A DNA stretch of 19,352 nt, taken from the NCBI GenBank assembly GCA_036939755.1, contig JALLAZ010000214.1, forward strand, positions 1 to 19,352. Reading direction: 5' to 3'. Numbering within the stretch: position 1 is the stretch's first letter; each line of letters begins with the position of its first letter. Positions 9,443 through 18,694 of this stretch are shown in pieces. The notes below the pieces were generated by a model. The model saw nothing but the letters and a program-made list of their open reading frames with translations, was not told where the DNA came from and ran no database searches. Origin of the DNA: Stephanodiscus triporus (Eukaryota; Bacillariophyta; Thalassiosirophyceae; Thalassiosirales; Thalassiosiraceae). The translations under genes were made by a program, and so were the position numbers.

Positions 9443-10247
9443 CCAAACGACAGGTAACAGAGCTCGACATTGCATTAGCGCAGCTAACGATTGGAGCTGC
9501 CTTTTTTGCTTGCCGTTCCTGTGAATACTCAGTTGTGCCAAAAACAGAGGAACGCAGAACCAAGCTCCTATGCTTGAGGAACATCAGATTTTTTGCAGAT
9601 GGCCATCTCATTTTGTCACCCTCAGACGATCTGGAATCAGCCAGCAGCGTAGCAATCACCTTCGAGATGCAGAAGAACGACAGCAAATTTGATACAGTGA
9701 TTCATGGACGGACCAACGACAGCACCCTATGCCCCGTCTTGCAATGGGCATGCCTAATCAATCGCATTTGGTCCTACCCAGGTTCGACTGAAAACACCCC
9801 AGTCTGCGTGGTTTGGCGCCACGGCAGACCGGACAAAATCACATCTCGTCAGGTACTCACCGCTCTCCGTGCATCATGCACAGCGATAGGAAGCACTCGC
9901 CTTGGTTTCGAACCACATGAATCGGGACACACTCACTGCAATCTGGCGCAGCAATGGAGATGTACCTCGCCGGGGTGCCGGTCTACACCATCATGCTAAT
10001 CGGCAGATGGTCGAGCGATGCCTTCCTGCGGTACATCAGAAAACAAGTTGAACAATTTTCACAACACGTTGCAAAGCAGATGCTCACGTTTCAATCTTTT
10101 CGTACAGTCCCAAATATCGCCCCGCGAGTCATCTCGAACGAAGATCCGAGGCAGCGCAACCATCGAGACAACGCCGAGACACGGAGAAATATTGGACGGG
10201 ACGCATCTCGTCGGGTGCAGCTACCAGCCTTCTCGCTTTTCAACTGA
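8869..10247 (+). pseudogene. Tyrosine recombinase ORF3 of the DIRS-type element, with stop and frameshift
   Basis: This frame overlaps the end of the RT-RNase H frame. From 8869 it encodes a basic N-terminal arm, meets TGA at 9103-9105 directly after EARAW, and continues in the same frame with WTAYC and DPFLDTLARNERI through the core domain. Box I arginine is in FFACRSCEYS (CGT 9514-9516). Near 9918 the frame shifts, and box II continues in the next frame as GTHSLQSGAAM (9924-9956). The expected HxxR arginine is Gln (CAA 9939-9941). GRWSSD and the probable nucleophile Tyr (TAC 10032-10034, in LRYIRKQV) follow. The order R...HxxR...W...Y is that of phage-integrase-type recombinases. Known role: integration of the DNA circle without target-site duplication. 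This copy is inactive by stop, frameshift and R-to-Q. Confidence 0.82.
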
Positions 10248-10552
10248 TCAGCCATCAAATGACGCGGATACAATTAATGGAGGGAGCATCATTTTTCGAT
10301 CGCCGAAGGCATAGGGGGAGGGGAGGATTGAAAATAAAAATTTCAATTCCAAACCCAACCTCTTGTGCACATCTTGTGCACCCCTTTCTACTCTACACAC
10401 ACGGACCAGAGAGGCGTTTGGCTTCGAAGTTGCTTCGGAGGTTGAAATTCTCGATACGTACAGTATGCCCCGAGCTTGACGAACACTGTACGATATATGG
10501 TGTATCGTAGTACGATAACACCCTCAAAAACTCTGCTTGGCTTGTCAACCAC
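10248..10552. other. Retroelement 3' flank and promoter region of the C2-domain gene
   Basis: No gene is present. An inverted repeat GGATTGAAA / TTTCAATTCC around 10324-10349, with one bulged base, may be part of the retroelement's terminal region. A direct repeat of CTTGTGCAC occurs around 10361-10382. The 3' part, from about 10450, carries clustered TACGATA/TATCGTA elements, listed separately. Confidence 0.45.
10489..10517. promoter_or_regulatory. Cluster of TACGATA/TATCGTA sites 36-64 bases upstream of the C2 gene start
   Basis: TACGATA at 10489-10495, TATCGTA at 10503-10509 and TACGATA at 10511-10517 form an inverted pair with a one-base spacer plus a third copy. 10502-10515 repeats the 14-base string found at 224-237. 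A GATACGTAC lies slightly upstream (near 10453). Position and symmetry suggest a dimer-binding site or core promoter element (inference). Confidence 0.35.
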
Positions 10553-13500
10553 ATGGCTTCCTTACCAAATCGGAATCTGACCTACGCCGTCCTCGGCGCC
10601 AGCGTTAGACTCAAGAAAGCGGACTTTTGGGAGGTCTCGTCTCCCATTCCATTGAACCCAACGAGCAAGGGCGGTCATCATCATTTCCTCCCCTCCAAGC
10701 TGACGCCCCCCTCCCGACGCCGGCGAGTCATCGTTGAAGTTCATTCGGTTGAGTCCGCCTTCGAGGACGTCGCCACCGAGGATGTTTACATCCGTATATT
10801 ATATCCTCACTCAAAAACCGTCGACACAGTAAATGAAACTGCCAAGACCTTGAAGGGGACCGTCAATTTCGTCACCGGAACTGAAACTGCCAAGACCTTG
10901 AAGGGGACCGCCAATTTCGTCACCGGAACGATACAAAAGATTAGGGGCAGGGATGATGACGACGATTCCGACGATCAATTGGTCATGGCATCGTTCACAG
11001 AGCAGCCATCGGTCGTCGACGGGGAAAGCGCCGATGGGGCCCAAGCTCAACCCTATGATGGCTGGCGACCCAAGTACAAGGTACCCCTACGCATGTTCGA
11101 CATCGTCGAGAAGAAGAAGCGCTCGGTAACTGTGAAATACGAATCGAAGGGCCGATCTTCCCATCGAGAGTTTGTATTTGACAGCGAGACTGCCATGTTG
11201 GACTTTTGCGCCGTCATTGAAAAGAACAAGAATATGATGGCCGACCGCTTGAAGGCTCGAGTGGAGGGAGCCCTGGGAGATATCAAGCTGAAGAAGGATG
11301 AGGAGTTGACGTTTCTGTTCGATATATGCTCTGGGTTGCAATTGCCTCGTTGTGACATCGGTAGGGATTCGGATCCGTATGTTTTAGTGAGATTCAAGGG
11401 GAGAAAGATTCACAAAACTGATCACATCCCCAGTTCGGCGAATCCAATATGGACCCTGAGGAAAGGGTCGTTATTTATTTGGAAGGTGGATGCTCTGGAG
11501 TTATTTGAATCCGAGGACGGAGTCGTTTTTGAAGTGAAAGATTATGATTTGATTGGGCACAATGACAGTTTGGGTGGGTTCAACGTCGACGCTCGAACTC
11601 TGTACAAATGGAACGGCGAACGCAAGGAGTTTGCACTGAAACCACTCCTGGGACAAAAAGATCGCGGTAAGGAGGGAAAGATTTACCTCCGTGTGCGCAG
11701 GGCTACAGATTATGACATTGACTTTATGGAGAAATACAGCCAGAAAAAAAATCACAAGATCGCTGTTGTTCCAAGTATTATGGCCGGGGGAGGGGCTATC
11801 AAGAACATGATGGCTGTCCACTCGAAAAAAGGTATGTCAATTTTCTTCAGCACGCTTCATATGTGACCATGTTCAATCAATTCCTCATTTATATCATCCC
11901 ACGCGAAACAGCGAAAGAAGGACCAGAGAAGGGGGAAACAATTGTAAGTGAACGAAATGCAACATATTGGTCCCGTTGTGCATTTAGGCTGTCCCTGACG
12001 CTGCCACAGTACCTTGTCCGACCAGGGCCCGATCCGAATCGCAAGGAAGAAACGTCGTGGCTCACTAAGGAGAAGATTGAACAAGAGACGATGAGGCAGT
12101 CGTATGAATGGACTGACATTGGCTCGGGACACCTGGGGAAGGTCTTCGTTGAAGTTCTATCGTGTGATAACCTACCGAATATGGACTCTATTGGGGCTTT
12201 CGATGTCAAGACGGGCGTTCTTGGTAACAAGACTGACTCATTCGTGTCCTTGGTCTATGAGGATTGCTCTGCGCGGACGGACATCATTGACGACTGCTTG
12301 TCGCCAAGATGGATGCCCTGGTCCAAACGGGCCTTCATCTTTAATTGTACGCACACTTCTTCATCACTGTTCTTGGCTGTCTTTGACAGAGATAAAGTTC
12401 CCACCGTCAATCACGACCTTATAGGCAGGGTTACAATTGATATTTCGAACTTTCGCCCAGGTTCAACTTACCTGCTAGAATACAATCTATATCCTGTAAG
12501 TCTTGTTGGCTTGAATTTAGTCAAGTTGCTTCCAAATTTTCACCTTGCAATACGTTTTTCATCCAGGATGAAACTTATGGTGTGCGGGAACCAAAATATG
12601 GCACAATCAAAATCCGCTTGAGATTGGAGCTGGAAAGTGAACGGACGCTCTTATTATCGAATTTTTGTTTGCCCCTAAGTGTTTATGTCAATCAAGAAAG
12701 CAAAAAAGAGTTCGAGGTCCTCCGTCAAACCGTTGAAGGTCGCGTTGACCCAAAGGTGCTCTCACTGGTGAGTGTTTGGTTGAGCGGTTTCCCAACTTAG
12801 ATACGTGACAAATATAATCTCTGCTTATTTCTTTTTATTCATCTTAACACAGAGCACCATTGATGCATACTTTGGTGAATGTAAGGGCCTTCTCGTCAGT
12901 TATTTGCTGGTTGCTATGTTGTCGGTAACTCATATCTTTTTTAATCACTCTCGGAACAGTGTTGACGTCATTCCTGATTCTGTTCTTTTTATTTGAGAAG
13001 GCTATCATGAGCTTGCTACTGTGGAGAGGACAGAGCACGATTACTCTGCCCGTGCCTAGTTACTCCAAACCTACATTCTTTAAGTGGATCGATGTACACT
13101 TACCTCTTCATTCGATGGCGACGTTCGTTTGTCTAATCAGCCTTGTTGAAAACTATGACCTATTGCCTTCGTTCTTTTTCGCCGCTGTCAGCTGGTACGT
13201 TTTGAAGGAGAGCATTTCGCTCTTTCAAAAAATGCTGTTCATTTTCGTCACTGATGTCGTTCATGTTAATTTTCTTTCAGGGTATTGCTATCCACATCGG
13301 AGATGCGATCGGCCAATCCCAACCCTTGGTTACGCTGCAAAGGTTTTTCATATCTTCTTATGTCGTTGATCGTGGGGAGTGACATTGCGGGACCGCATCT
13401 TATTGAAGAGAATGAAGGTGAATCTGTTGACACTTTGATTACGCGTATTGTGGATGCGGAAGACAAAGCCAGGAAATGGTACGAGAAAAATGTTGGTAAA

Positions 13501-14537
13501 CGGACCCAAATTATAAGTGCATGGTATGGGGCCTACTGGTATATTACGGGGAAATGGTACGAGGCAAATGCCAAAAATAATGAACAGGACATCGCAAAAA
13601 TCGGAGACGCAAACAAAGATTTGAGCACCCAAACAGCCGGTGGAGTCATTCTTTCCCCCAGAGTGTTTCTAGAACCGATTCAATACATTCTCAGAGATGC
13701 TTGCATTGGGCTAAGAATCATCAAGAATATTATCATGTGGGAGGAATGCTATATTTCATTTTGGATAACTCTTTCGAGTTGTGTCTTCAGTGTTATATTC
13801 TTCTTTGTTCCATGGGGATTCCTGCTCAAATGGACTCTACGTATCATTGTGTGGGTCGCCTTTGGACCCTGGATGAAATTAGCAGACAGTTACTATTTCA
13901 GTAGGGACACAGAAGCGAATGATGAACAAAAACGTAAGCGTATGAAAAAACTACTACTTGAAAAGCAGAAGTGGCTGGATAAACAAAAACACGACGCTCT
14001 GATTGCAAGAGAGAAGACGGCCAAGCTTCGAGATTTCAAGCAATACCTGTTCGGGAGGCACATCTGCAAAGTAAATATTCTGAAGAAAGACAGATACTAT
14101 GACATTCCACTACCCTCGTCCAGTGCTACTCTGTGCGACCCAAAATCAATGTCTCTAGCAGAGTTGGCTATGCAAGAAGCGGGATATCATCGCACTCGTG
14201 TTGATGGGCAGAACCTTGTTGGAGACATGATACCTAAGGTTTGTCATATTTGTTCGATGAAGGTGGTACGTGGCCTTTTTTACTTTAATACTGACGCCCT
14301 GTTTTCCCTAATGTATCAAAGATAATGGAACAACCTGCAACTGAGGCTCCCGCTGGGAAGCCTGCGAAGAAAACTCATCAGTTGGACAAGGGAAGTTCTG
14401 CTGCCTTCTACGATGGCAATGATTCATACACTGCAGCTGCTATTAGAGTGGGCTCTATTCTAGTTGGCGCTGGTGCCATAACTTGGTACGGTGTACCCTT
14501 GGTAGTGTACGTAGTACGCTTAGTGTTGCCAGAATGA
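10553..14537 (+). CDS. Tandem C2-domain membrane protein (MCTP/tether-like)
   Basis: The spliced model uses exons 10553-11831, 11912-11943, 12010-12495, 12567-12767, 12853-12880, 12960-13194, 13281-14238 and 14322-14537. It totals 3435 bases, 1144 residues plus TGA. All introns are GT-AG and 66-86 bases; two exons are tiny (32 and 28 bases). Residues 1-150 are variable and include a 16-residue tandem duplication and an acidic DDDDDSDD stretch. About 165-245 could be a PH-like fold. C2-1 (about 252-375) keeps calcium-ligand positions D268, D272/D274, D330, D332 and D338. C2-2 (about 482-599) shows LPNMDS, TDSFV, FDRD and NHDLIG. Hydrophobic segments follow at about 678-697, 728-760, 911-953 and 1114-1140, with a Lys/Glu-rich likely coiled stretch near 970-1010. 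Family knowledge: proteins with C2 pairs plus C-terminal membrane spans often tether ER to another membrane and bind acidic lipids when calcium rises. Role here is inferred. The last exon depends on an atypical GTTTGT donor. Confidence 0.85.
10835..10930 (+). repeat. 48-base in-frame tandem duplication in exon 1 of the C2 gene
   Basis: 10835-10882 and 10883-10930 match at 46 of 48 positions and encode the 16-residue unit ETAKTLKGT(V/A)NFVTGT twice. The near-identity indicates a recent duplication that kept the reading frame. Confidence 0.95.
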
Positions 14538-14962
14538 CCGTCTGCTGGGTATTGTTGGGTGTTGGCGGCGGTCAGAGTGAATTTAATGGCAAGTTCTAAG
14601 CTGGTGGAAGTTTTTTCCGGGTATCGTAGAAAGGGGGGCTTTTGAGATAGTGGTAGATAATCGAGTCCTCGGTGCAGCAGCCGGTTTGCGCTTCCGTCTT
14701 TATTTCGTTCGATTCCGCCCCCACTCTTGTTGTGTGCGTGCTTGCAACAGAGGATATGGAGTATTAAGAAACGCGGAGGCGAAGCTCCCCAGCTTAGTTT
14801 TACAAATGTGTGTACTCCTATTTACGACCGCCTAATAGATTCATCAATACCCCTCCCCCCACTAATAAGACCTCTATTCTTCAATTATGACCCCCCTTCA
14901 CTATTATTCGCAAAACGTCATTCTTCGCATATGCTCCCCTCACAGCACCGCTGTTTGCCGAA
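14538..14962. other. Downstream region of the C2 gene, no gene seen
   Basis: This holds the 3' untranslated region and spacer. It includes a GGTATCGTAG string near 14622 similar to the upstream motif of both host genes, a G-rich patch near 14630-14642, and pyrimidine-rich sequence from about 14845. I found no coding potential with family similarity and no clear AATAAA signal. Confidence 0.5.
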
Positions 14963-15756
14963 TCAGACACCAACCTCTTGAACATCACTTGCACTAACAA
15001 GTTTTGTCACTCGACTAGACCTCCAAATCCAGGCGCCGAATTCATTATCATCATTAAAGTTTGAAGCCGTGGTAGATGAAAAAATGGAGGGTGATGGATG
15101 ATGAGGGGCGCTAATGATGATTGTTGGCAAATTGTACACTCCGGTCCCCCCATCCCTTCTGGAAATGGCACCAGCAGTCGTGGCCTCGCATCCCTCAGCG
15201 GGTTTGGGAAAGCCTTCCACTTTGCCCTGAGGAGTGACGAGAGGCTTTGCATGATGCCTCCTACAAAGCCCTCTAGAATAGACAGTTTTGGTGCACCACT
15301 CGTGGCTGCGTAGCTTTGAGTTTGCGCGATAGCTCCAACAAAACCCTCCCAGTTTGACATTTTTGGTGCACCGCTCGTGGCTGCATTGCTTCCCTTCGAA
15401 CCATGCCTCATGCAAACTCCCAGGTCAAACAGTACTTTCAATAAGGTTCGAGACTTGACCTCAGAGATGGGATCAACAACCATGATACTGGTTGGAGTGA
15501 GCCTCTTTTTATTGGGCATTTTGATATTTGGTGTTGCATCACCAATCTCAGGTGTGCACTTGTTGTCAATTAGGGGGTAAGCTTCGATGCTACCACTGCA
15601 GCTGTTGACGCTAATATCTGAAGCAGCAAGTGAACGCCAATGATGATAATCGTTTGGAGTAAGGTAACCAAGATGGTGATGGTGATCTTGATGGAGATTT
15701 ATACATTTATGTTTTCTAAATGAAGATGGTAGCGAATCAGATGATGATCGTTTCAT
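14963..15756 (-). pseudogene. Decayed Cys/His finger-repeat ('WRKY19-like') protein gene
   Basis: On the minus strand an ATG at 15756 opens a frame encoding a His/Ser-rich N terminus and the end of a finger unit, GVCMRHGSK (near 15400). One base later the repeat continues in the next frame: CSHERCTKNVKLGGFCW, then RSHEWCTKTVYSRGLCRRHHAK, to a stop at 14963. These resemble the C-x4-C-x9-C-x2-H units common in stramenopile and plant proteins annotated WRKY19-like. The first full unit has Tyr in place of the final His and the second has Arg in place of the first Cys. The frameshift (apparent one-base loss in a GGG run) plus the lost ligands make this a pseudogene. The two units are 75 bases apart. 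An undetected intron or assembly error at the shift is the alternative. Confidence 0.6.
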
Positions 15757-16149
15757 TTTTCAAAATGAGGATGCAAATTCGCTCCCATCCGACAGGACAT
15801 TATTTGGTTCCACGTATTTCCCTTTTTTGTTTGGGAATAACTATTGGTACTTTTAGCATTATTGGTTGCGTTCCCAGGGATGACATTTGATGGTATTTAA
15901 GATTTAATACTATCTAGTATGTTTACATCTTTAAAGGTGCTACCACTATCATATTAAAATGATGATGCCAGGGTGTCGCCCACTGGTGCAACCAGTCAGT
16001 TGGAATCTGGCAAGTCAAGGGGGTCCCTCAACTTACCAGTTTTGTTGGACCCGTTGTTGTCATCGTAGTCAGACTCCAACATGGCGATGGTACACTCCCT
16101 CCTCTTCTTGTGAAAAAGAGCTGAGTTTGGCTTGCTTGCAGGAGGTAGT
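15757..16149. other. Intergenic, no feature recognised
   Basis: Moderately AT-rich sequence. A short open frame from 15959 (+) has no domain and only runs into the left inverted-repeat arm. Nothing else was seen. Confidence 0.4.
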
Positions 16150-16459
16150 GGTTGCAGTACCCATCCGTCCCCATGTAGATAAAGAGGGCAGTCACATACA
16201 CGACTGGGTCTGCACGCTGGCCTAAGTTTAACATAGTTAAAAGGCCCAGCTAAATTATAGATAAAATAATATGTACTTTGCTCTACTTACCTCTGGCCCA
16301 GGTAGGTAGGAGCTCCATACTCACTGCTGACTCAACCACATCTGACTCAGCAGAGCCTCTTGGAAACTCTGCAATATTAACATTAACAACTAAGTTCACA
16401 ATTTAATCAGTCTTTTACTTTTAGTTAGCATCACCTCTCTTCTGCGAGGTAACGCAGTG
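16150..16459 (+). repeat. Left arm of a ~310-base inverted repeat
   Basis: Its reverse complement aligns with 17098-17408. Outer matches begin with GGTTGCAGT(A/C)CCCATCCGTCC and CAGTCACATA; the middle shares CTCTACTTACCTCTGGCCC and CAGGTAGGTAGGAG; the inner part shares GACTCAGCAGAGCC, CACAATTTA and CACCTCTCTTCTG. Similarity by eye is high in blocks, with small gaps. The inner end overlaps the 3' end of the minus-strand frame 16396-16623. Confidence 0.8.
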
Positions 16460-16623
16460 GTGATGTCGAAGGCGTAATTGTTGTCATCATCTGAGTTGTT
16501 CAAGTGGCGGCTCGAGTTCGAGCGACAGCTCAACTCATCATCCTCGCTTGCCAGATCCGTGCGATAGTCACTATTGCTGGGGGCGTCGCTCACTGGACAG
16601 CGAGTGTCATGGGTGTAGTACAC
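16396..16623 (-). pseudogene. Acidic Ser/Asn/Asp-rich coding remnant between inverted repeats
   Basis: A minus-strand frame of 75 residues contains acidic and polar runs (SEDDELSC, NNSDDDNN) and a basic end (LPRRREVMLTKSKRL). I do not recognise it. It lies inside the inverted repeat pair and its last 64 or so bases are part of the left arm. It could be the N-terminal acidic part of a DNA-transposon protein; this is only a guess from context. Confidence 0.25.
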
Positions 16624-16830
16624 CTGCTCCCTTTTTGCCAGCTCTTTTTGTTTGGGCCCAAGAAAACTTCATCTTTTGTCTGATGGTGGCTGGGTGTGGC
16701 CTCATCAAGAGGCTCGGGATAGTGCTCTGCGAGCACCTCCTGCTATGTGGTTTGGTAGGAATCGCCTAGGATGTTCTCAAACTCAAGAAACATATCGGGC
16801 AAGCTCCAGTCAAGTCAGGAAACAGGTTGA

Positions 16831-17022
16831 TTAAACTGAGGTAAGGTCCAATCCAGAAAGAACTCCATTCAAGAGTTCCGCTGTCAATACAGACTTCAGC
16901 TTTGCTTTATTTGCACCTCCTCTAACTCTAACCTGGAATTTATACTTCTCAGGTAGCTTCGTGGTGTTGTCCCATGTGCATTCTAGCACGAAAATGGGCT
17001 CCTTCTCATAATTGTTTGCCAT
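16831..17022 (-). pseudogene. 63-residue coding remnant between inverted repeats
   Basis: From ATG at 17022 (minus), the frame MANNYEKEPIFVLECTWDN... runs to a stop at 16831. It has an amphipathic, protein-like composition and a basic VRVRGGANKAK segment. No family is recognised. It points the same way as 16396-16623, so both could be pieces of one gene (exons or fragments) carried by the inverted-repeat element. The start and any splicing are unproven. Confidence 0.3.
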
Positions 17023-17097
17023 CTTGGCTTTGAGCAGAGATGATTCTTGTTGACTTGAAGGGGGTGATTGCTCTTCAGGGAGATAGAGCTGTAATTA

Positions 17098-17408
17098 CAG
17101 TGCGTAATCTCACAGAAGAGAGGTGAATGCTTAAATTAGTAGACTGAGTAAATTGTGGAAGGGGCTCTGCTGAGTCACTAGCTGAGTCAGCAGTAAGGAT
17201 TATCCATAGAATACTCCTACCTACCTGGGCCAGAGGTAAGTAGAGTAAAGTACATAAAGCTACCTACCTGAGCCAGAAGTGTAAGTAGATCCAAGATAGC
17301 TAGACCATTCTAAATATACTGTTATAGTTTAGGCGTAGAGTGCAGACTCAGTCGTATATGTGACTGTCCTCTCTATGATCCACATAGGGACGGATGGGGA
17401 CTGCAACC
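17098..17408 (-). repeat. Right arm of the ~310-base inverted repeat
   Basis: It is the inverse of 16150-16459, separated from it by about 640 bases. Inside this arm a block CTACCTACCTG(G/A)GCCAGA is duplicated (from about 17217 and again from about 17260), which the left arm has only once. Long terminal inverted repeats around coding debris suggest a non-autonomous DNA transposon, but I found no target-site duplication next to the arms. Confidence 0.8.
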
Positions 17409-17799
17409 TCTCCTCTACAATGATACACAGATACACTTAAAATATGTATTATTCCTCAGGAATAAGGGGACAAACAGTCCTCCTATTTATTGTACTAGGA
17501 GTCCATATCAGTAGGTACTAGCCGTGTACATACAGGCCTGTATGTCGATTGATACCATTACTATCATAGGCAGACTCTTGCCAACGTTCCACCTCACTCC
17601 CCTTTTTGTTACTTTTTTGTGCAAACCAAAGCTTTGCAATTTTTTCGTTCATCACCACCATGGGTGTTGTTGGCCATGGCCTCTCTTGATATAATTTATC
17701 CAGGGAGGGGAGATCGAGAGTATTTCCTACCTAGGCAATTTCAGGGGGTTGTTGTTGCTGGCACAACATGGGGCAACCAAGCCTCTACCATCATCAATG
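17409..17799. other. Intergenic, no gene supported
   Basis: AT-rich spacer with several short inverted stretches (for example TACAGGCCTGTA near 17530). A frame at 17619-17804 (+) gives 61 residues without a recognised domain and leads into the first direct repeat; I do not call it a gene. Confidence 0.4.
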
Positions 17800-17985
17800 C
17801 CTAGAAGACACCCATTCCAGGGCAATAAGCTTGTTGCTCACATCATGGGCAACTCCCCACCCACTTAGTTCGCTCTAACTCAAGGGGGCTATGGCAACGA
17901 AGCCACGGTCGACATCGCTGCTGCCTCTGCTGCCATTGCCACTGCCATTGCAATGACATTAACCGGTGATGAGGCTGTCAAAGTT
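17800..17985 (+). repeat. 186-base direct repeat, copy A (with in-frame stop)
   Basis: It aligns without gaps to 18351-18536 at roughly 85% identity by eye. In the frame starting at ATG 17799 it encodes MPRRHPFQGNKLVAHIMGN, then meets TAG where copy B has TGG (Trp), then continues ALTQGGYGNEATVD and TLTGDEAVKVDATTKTPDAIADPQ to a TGA at about 18030. The length is a multiple of three and there are no indels. Family unknown. Confidence 0.8.
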
Positions 17986-18026
17986 GACGCCACCACCAAA
18001 ACTCCTGACGCCATCGCCGATCCACA

Positions 18027-18686
18027 ATGATGCAGAGGGAAGGATCAACCAGAGGAGACTGCCACATCCAAGAGGTGACAATGATTGCATTGCTGCGATC
18101 AACAACAACAGCCAATGTGAGTTTTGGGGTAAGGACGTTGACGGAGCACGTATGCAGCCCGACGCCGCCATTGCCATCGGTCATTGCGCCCCATCCTCCC
18201 CCACTTCTCTTCGTCTTCCCCCTCTCTTCCCCCCTCCTCCCCATTGACATTGATCAGACGATGAGATGCCACAGCCCTCTCAAAGAATGCCGCCCTCTCA
18301 AGCGCCAAGGGGGGAGGAAGGCAGACAAATTTGCCTCACCGTCACCAACACCTAGAAGACGCCAATTCTGGGGCAACAAGCTTGTTGCTCACATCATGGG
18401 CAACTCCCCACCCGCTTGGTTCGTTCTAATTCAAGGGGGCTATCTCAACAAAGCCACAGTTGACGACGCCACTGCCTCTCCTGCCGTTGCCACTGCCATA
18501 GCAACGACATTAACCGGCGATGAGGCTATCAAAGTTAGGGGGGGCATAAAAGCCCTCCCGCCAATTTATTTTTCGGAACCAAATAAATTAAGGCACAAGT
18601 TCCACGTCACGCACACCCTCAAGTTGCATTTTACCTCCCCCCCCCATCATGGCGATGCACCCTCCTCCCACCCTTGCACACTTTAA
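18027..18686 (+). CDS. Hypothetical ORF containing direct-repeat copy B
   Basis: An open frame of 219 residues contains copy B in frame (RRRQFWGNKLVAHIMGN, LIQGGYLNKATVDDAT, TLTGDEAIKV). Its first 90 residues are Pro/Leu-rich and look like non-coding drift; its end follows a stretch of C runs. No domain is recognised. The true protein segment may be only the repeated 62 residues, part of a decayed, dispersed repeat family. Start and expression are doubtful. Confidence 0.25.
   Translation: MMQREGSTRGDCHIQEVTMIALLRSTTTANVSFGVRTLTEHVCSPTPPLPSVIAPHPPPLLFVFPLSSPLLPIDIDQTMRCHSPLKECRPLKRQGGRKADKFASPSPTPRRRQFWGNKLVAHIMGNSPPAWFVLIQGGYLNKATVDDATASPAVATAIATTLTGDEAIKVRGGIKALPPIYFSEPNKLRHKFHVTHTLKLHFTSPPHHGDAPSSHPCTL
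18351..18536 (+). repeat. 186-base direct repeat, copy B
   Basis: The open counterpart of 17800-17985. Substitutions between the copies include many amino-acid changes (for example W/stop, T/A, D/I), so there is no clear sign of protein-level constraint. Both copies share CCTAGAAGA at the left edge and ATTAACCGG...AAAGTT at the right. Confidence 0.8.
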
Positions 18687-18694
18687 CCCACCTC

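Larger units (their letters stand above)
4619..10247 (+). mobile_element. Degenerate DIRS-type tyrosine-recombinase retrotransposon (coding part)
   Basis: Three consecutive coding blocks, Gag-like (4619-6609), reverse transcriptase plus RNase H (6736-9442) and tyrosine recombinase (8869-10247), are the order of the DIRS group, which integrates through a recombinase instead of a DDE integrase. No protease or DDE integrase is present. The blocks are interrupted by at least three frameshifts (near 6040, 7880 and 9918) and one in-frame stop (9103-9105), and two catalytic residues are replaced, so this copy should be inactive. Terminal inverted repeats and an internal complementary region, expected for the group, were not recognised, so the true ends are unknown. 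It lies between the two host genes, probably near the 3' UTR of the first. Confidence 0.85.

Noticed and set aside
4329..10552. Long terminal repeats of a Ty1/Ty3-type retrotransposon
   Set aside because: No matching direct repeats were found at the two flanks, and the element carries a tyrosine recombinase in place of a DDE integrase.
11087..11397. Minus-strand frames opposite the C2 gene
   Set aside because: They are shadows of a well-supported exon with clear C2 motifs.
17978..18250. Minus-strand Gly/Arg/Trp-rich frame
   Set aside because: Low-complexity complement of Pro-rich sequence; no domain.
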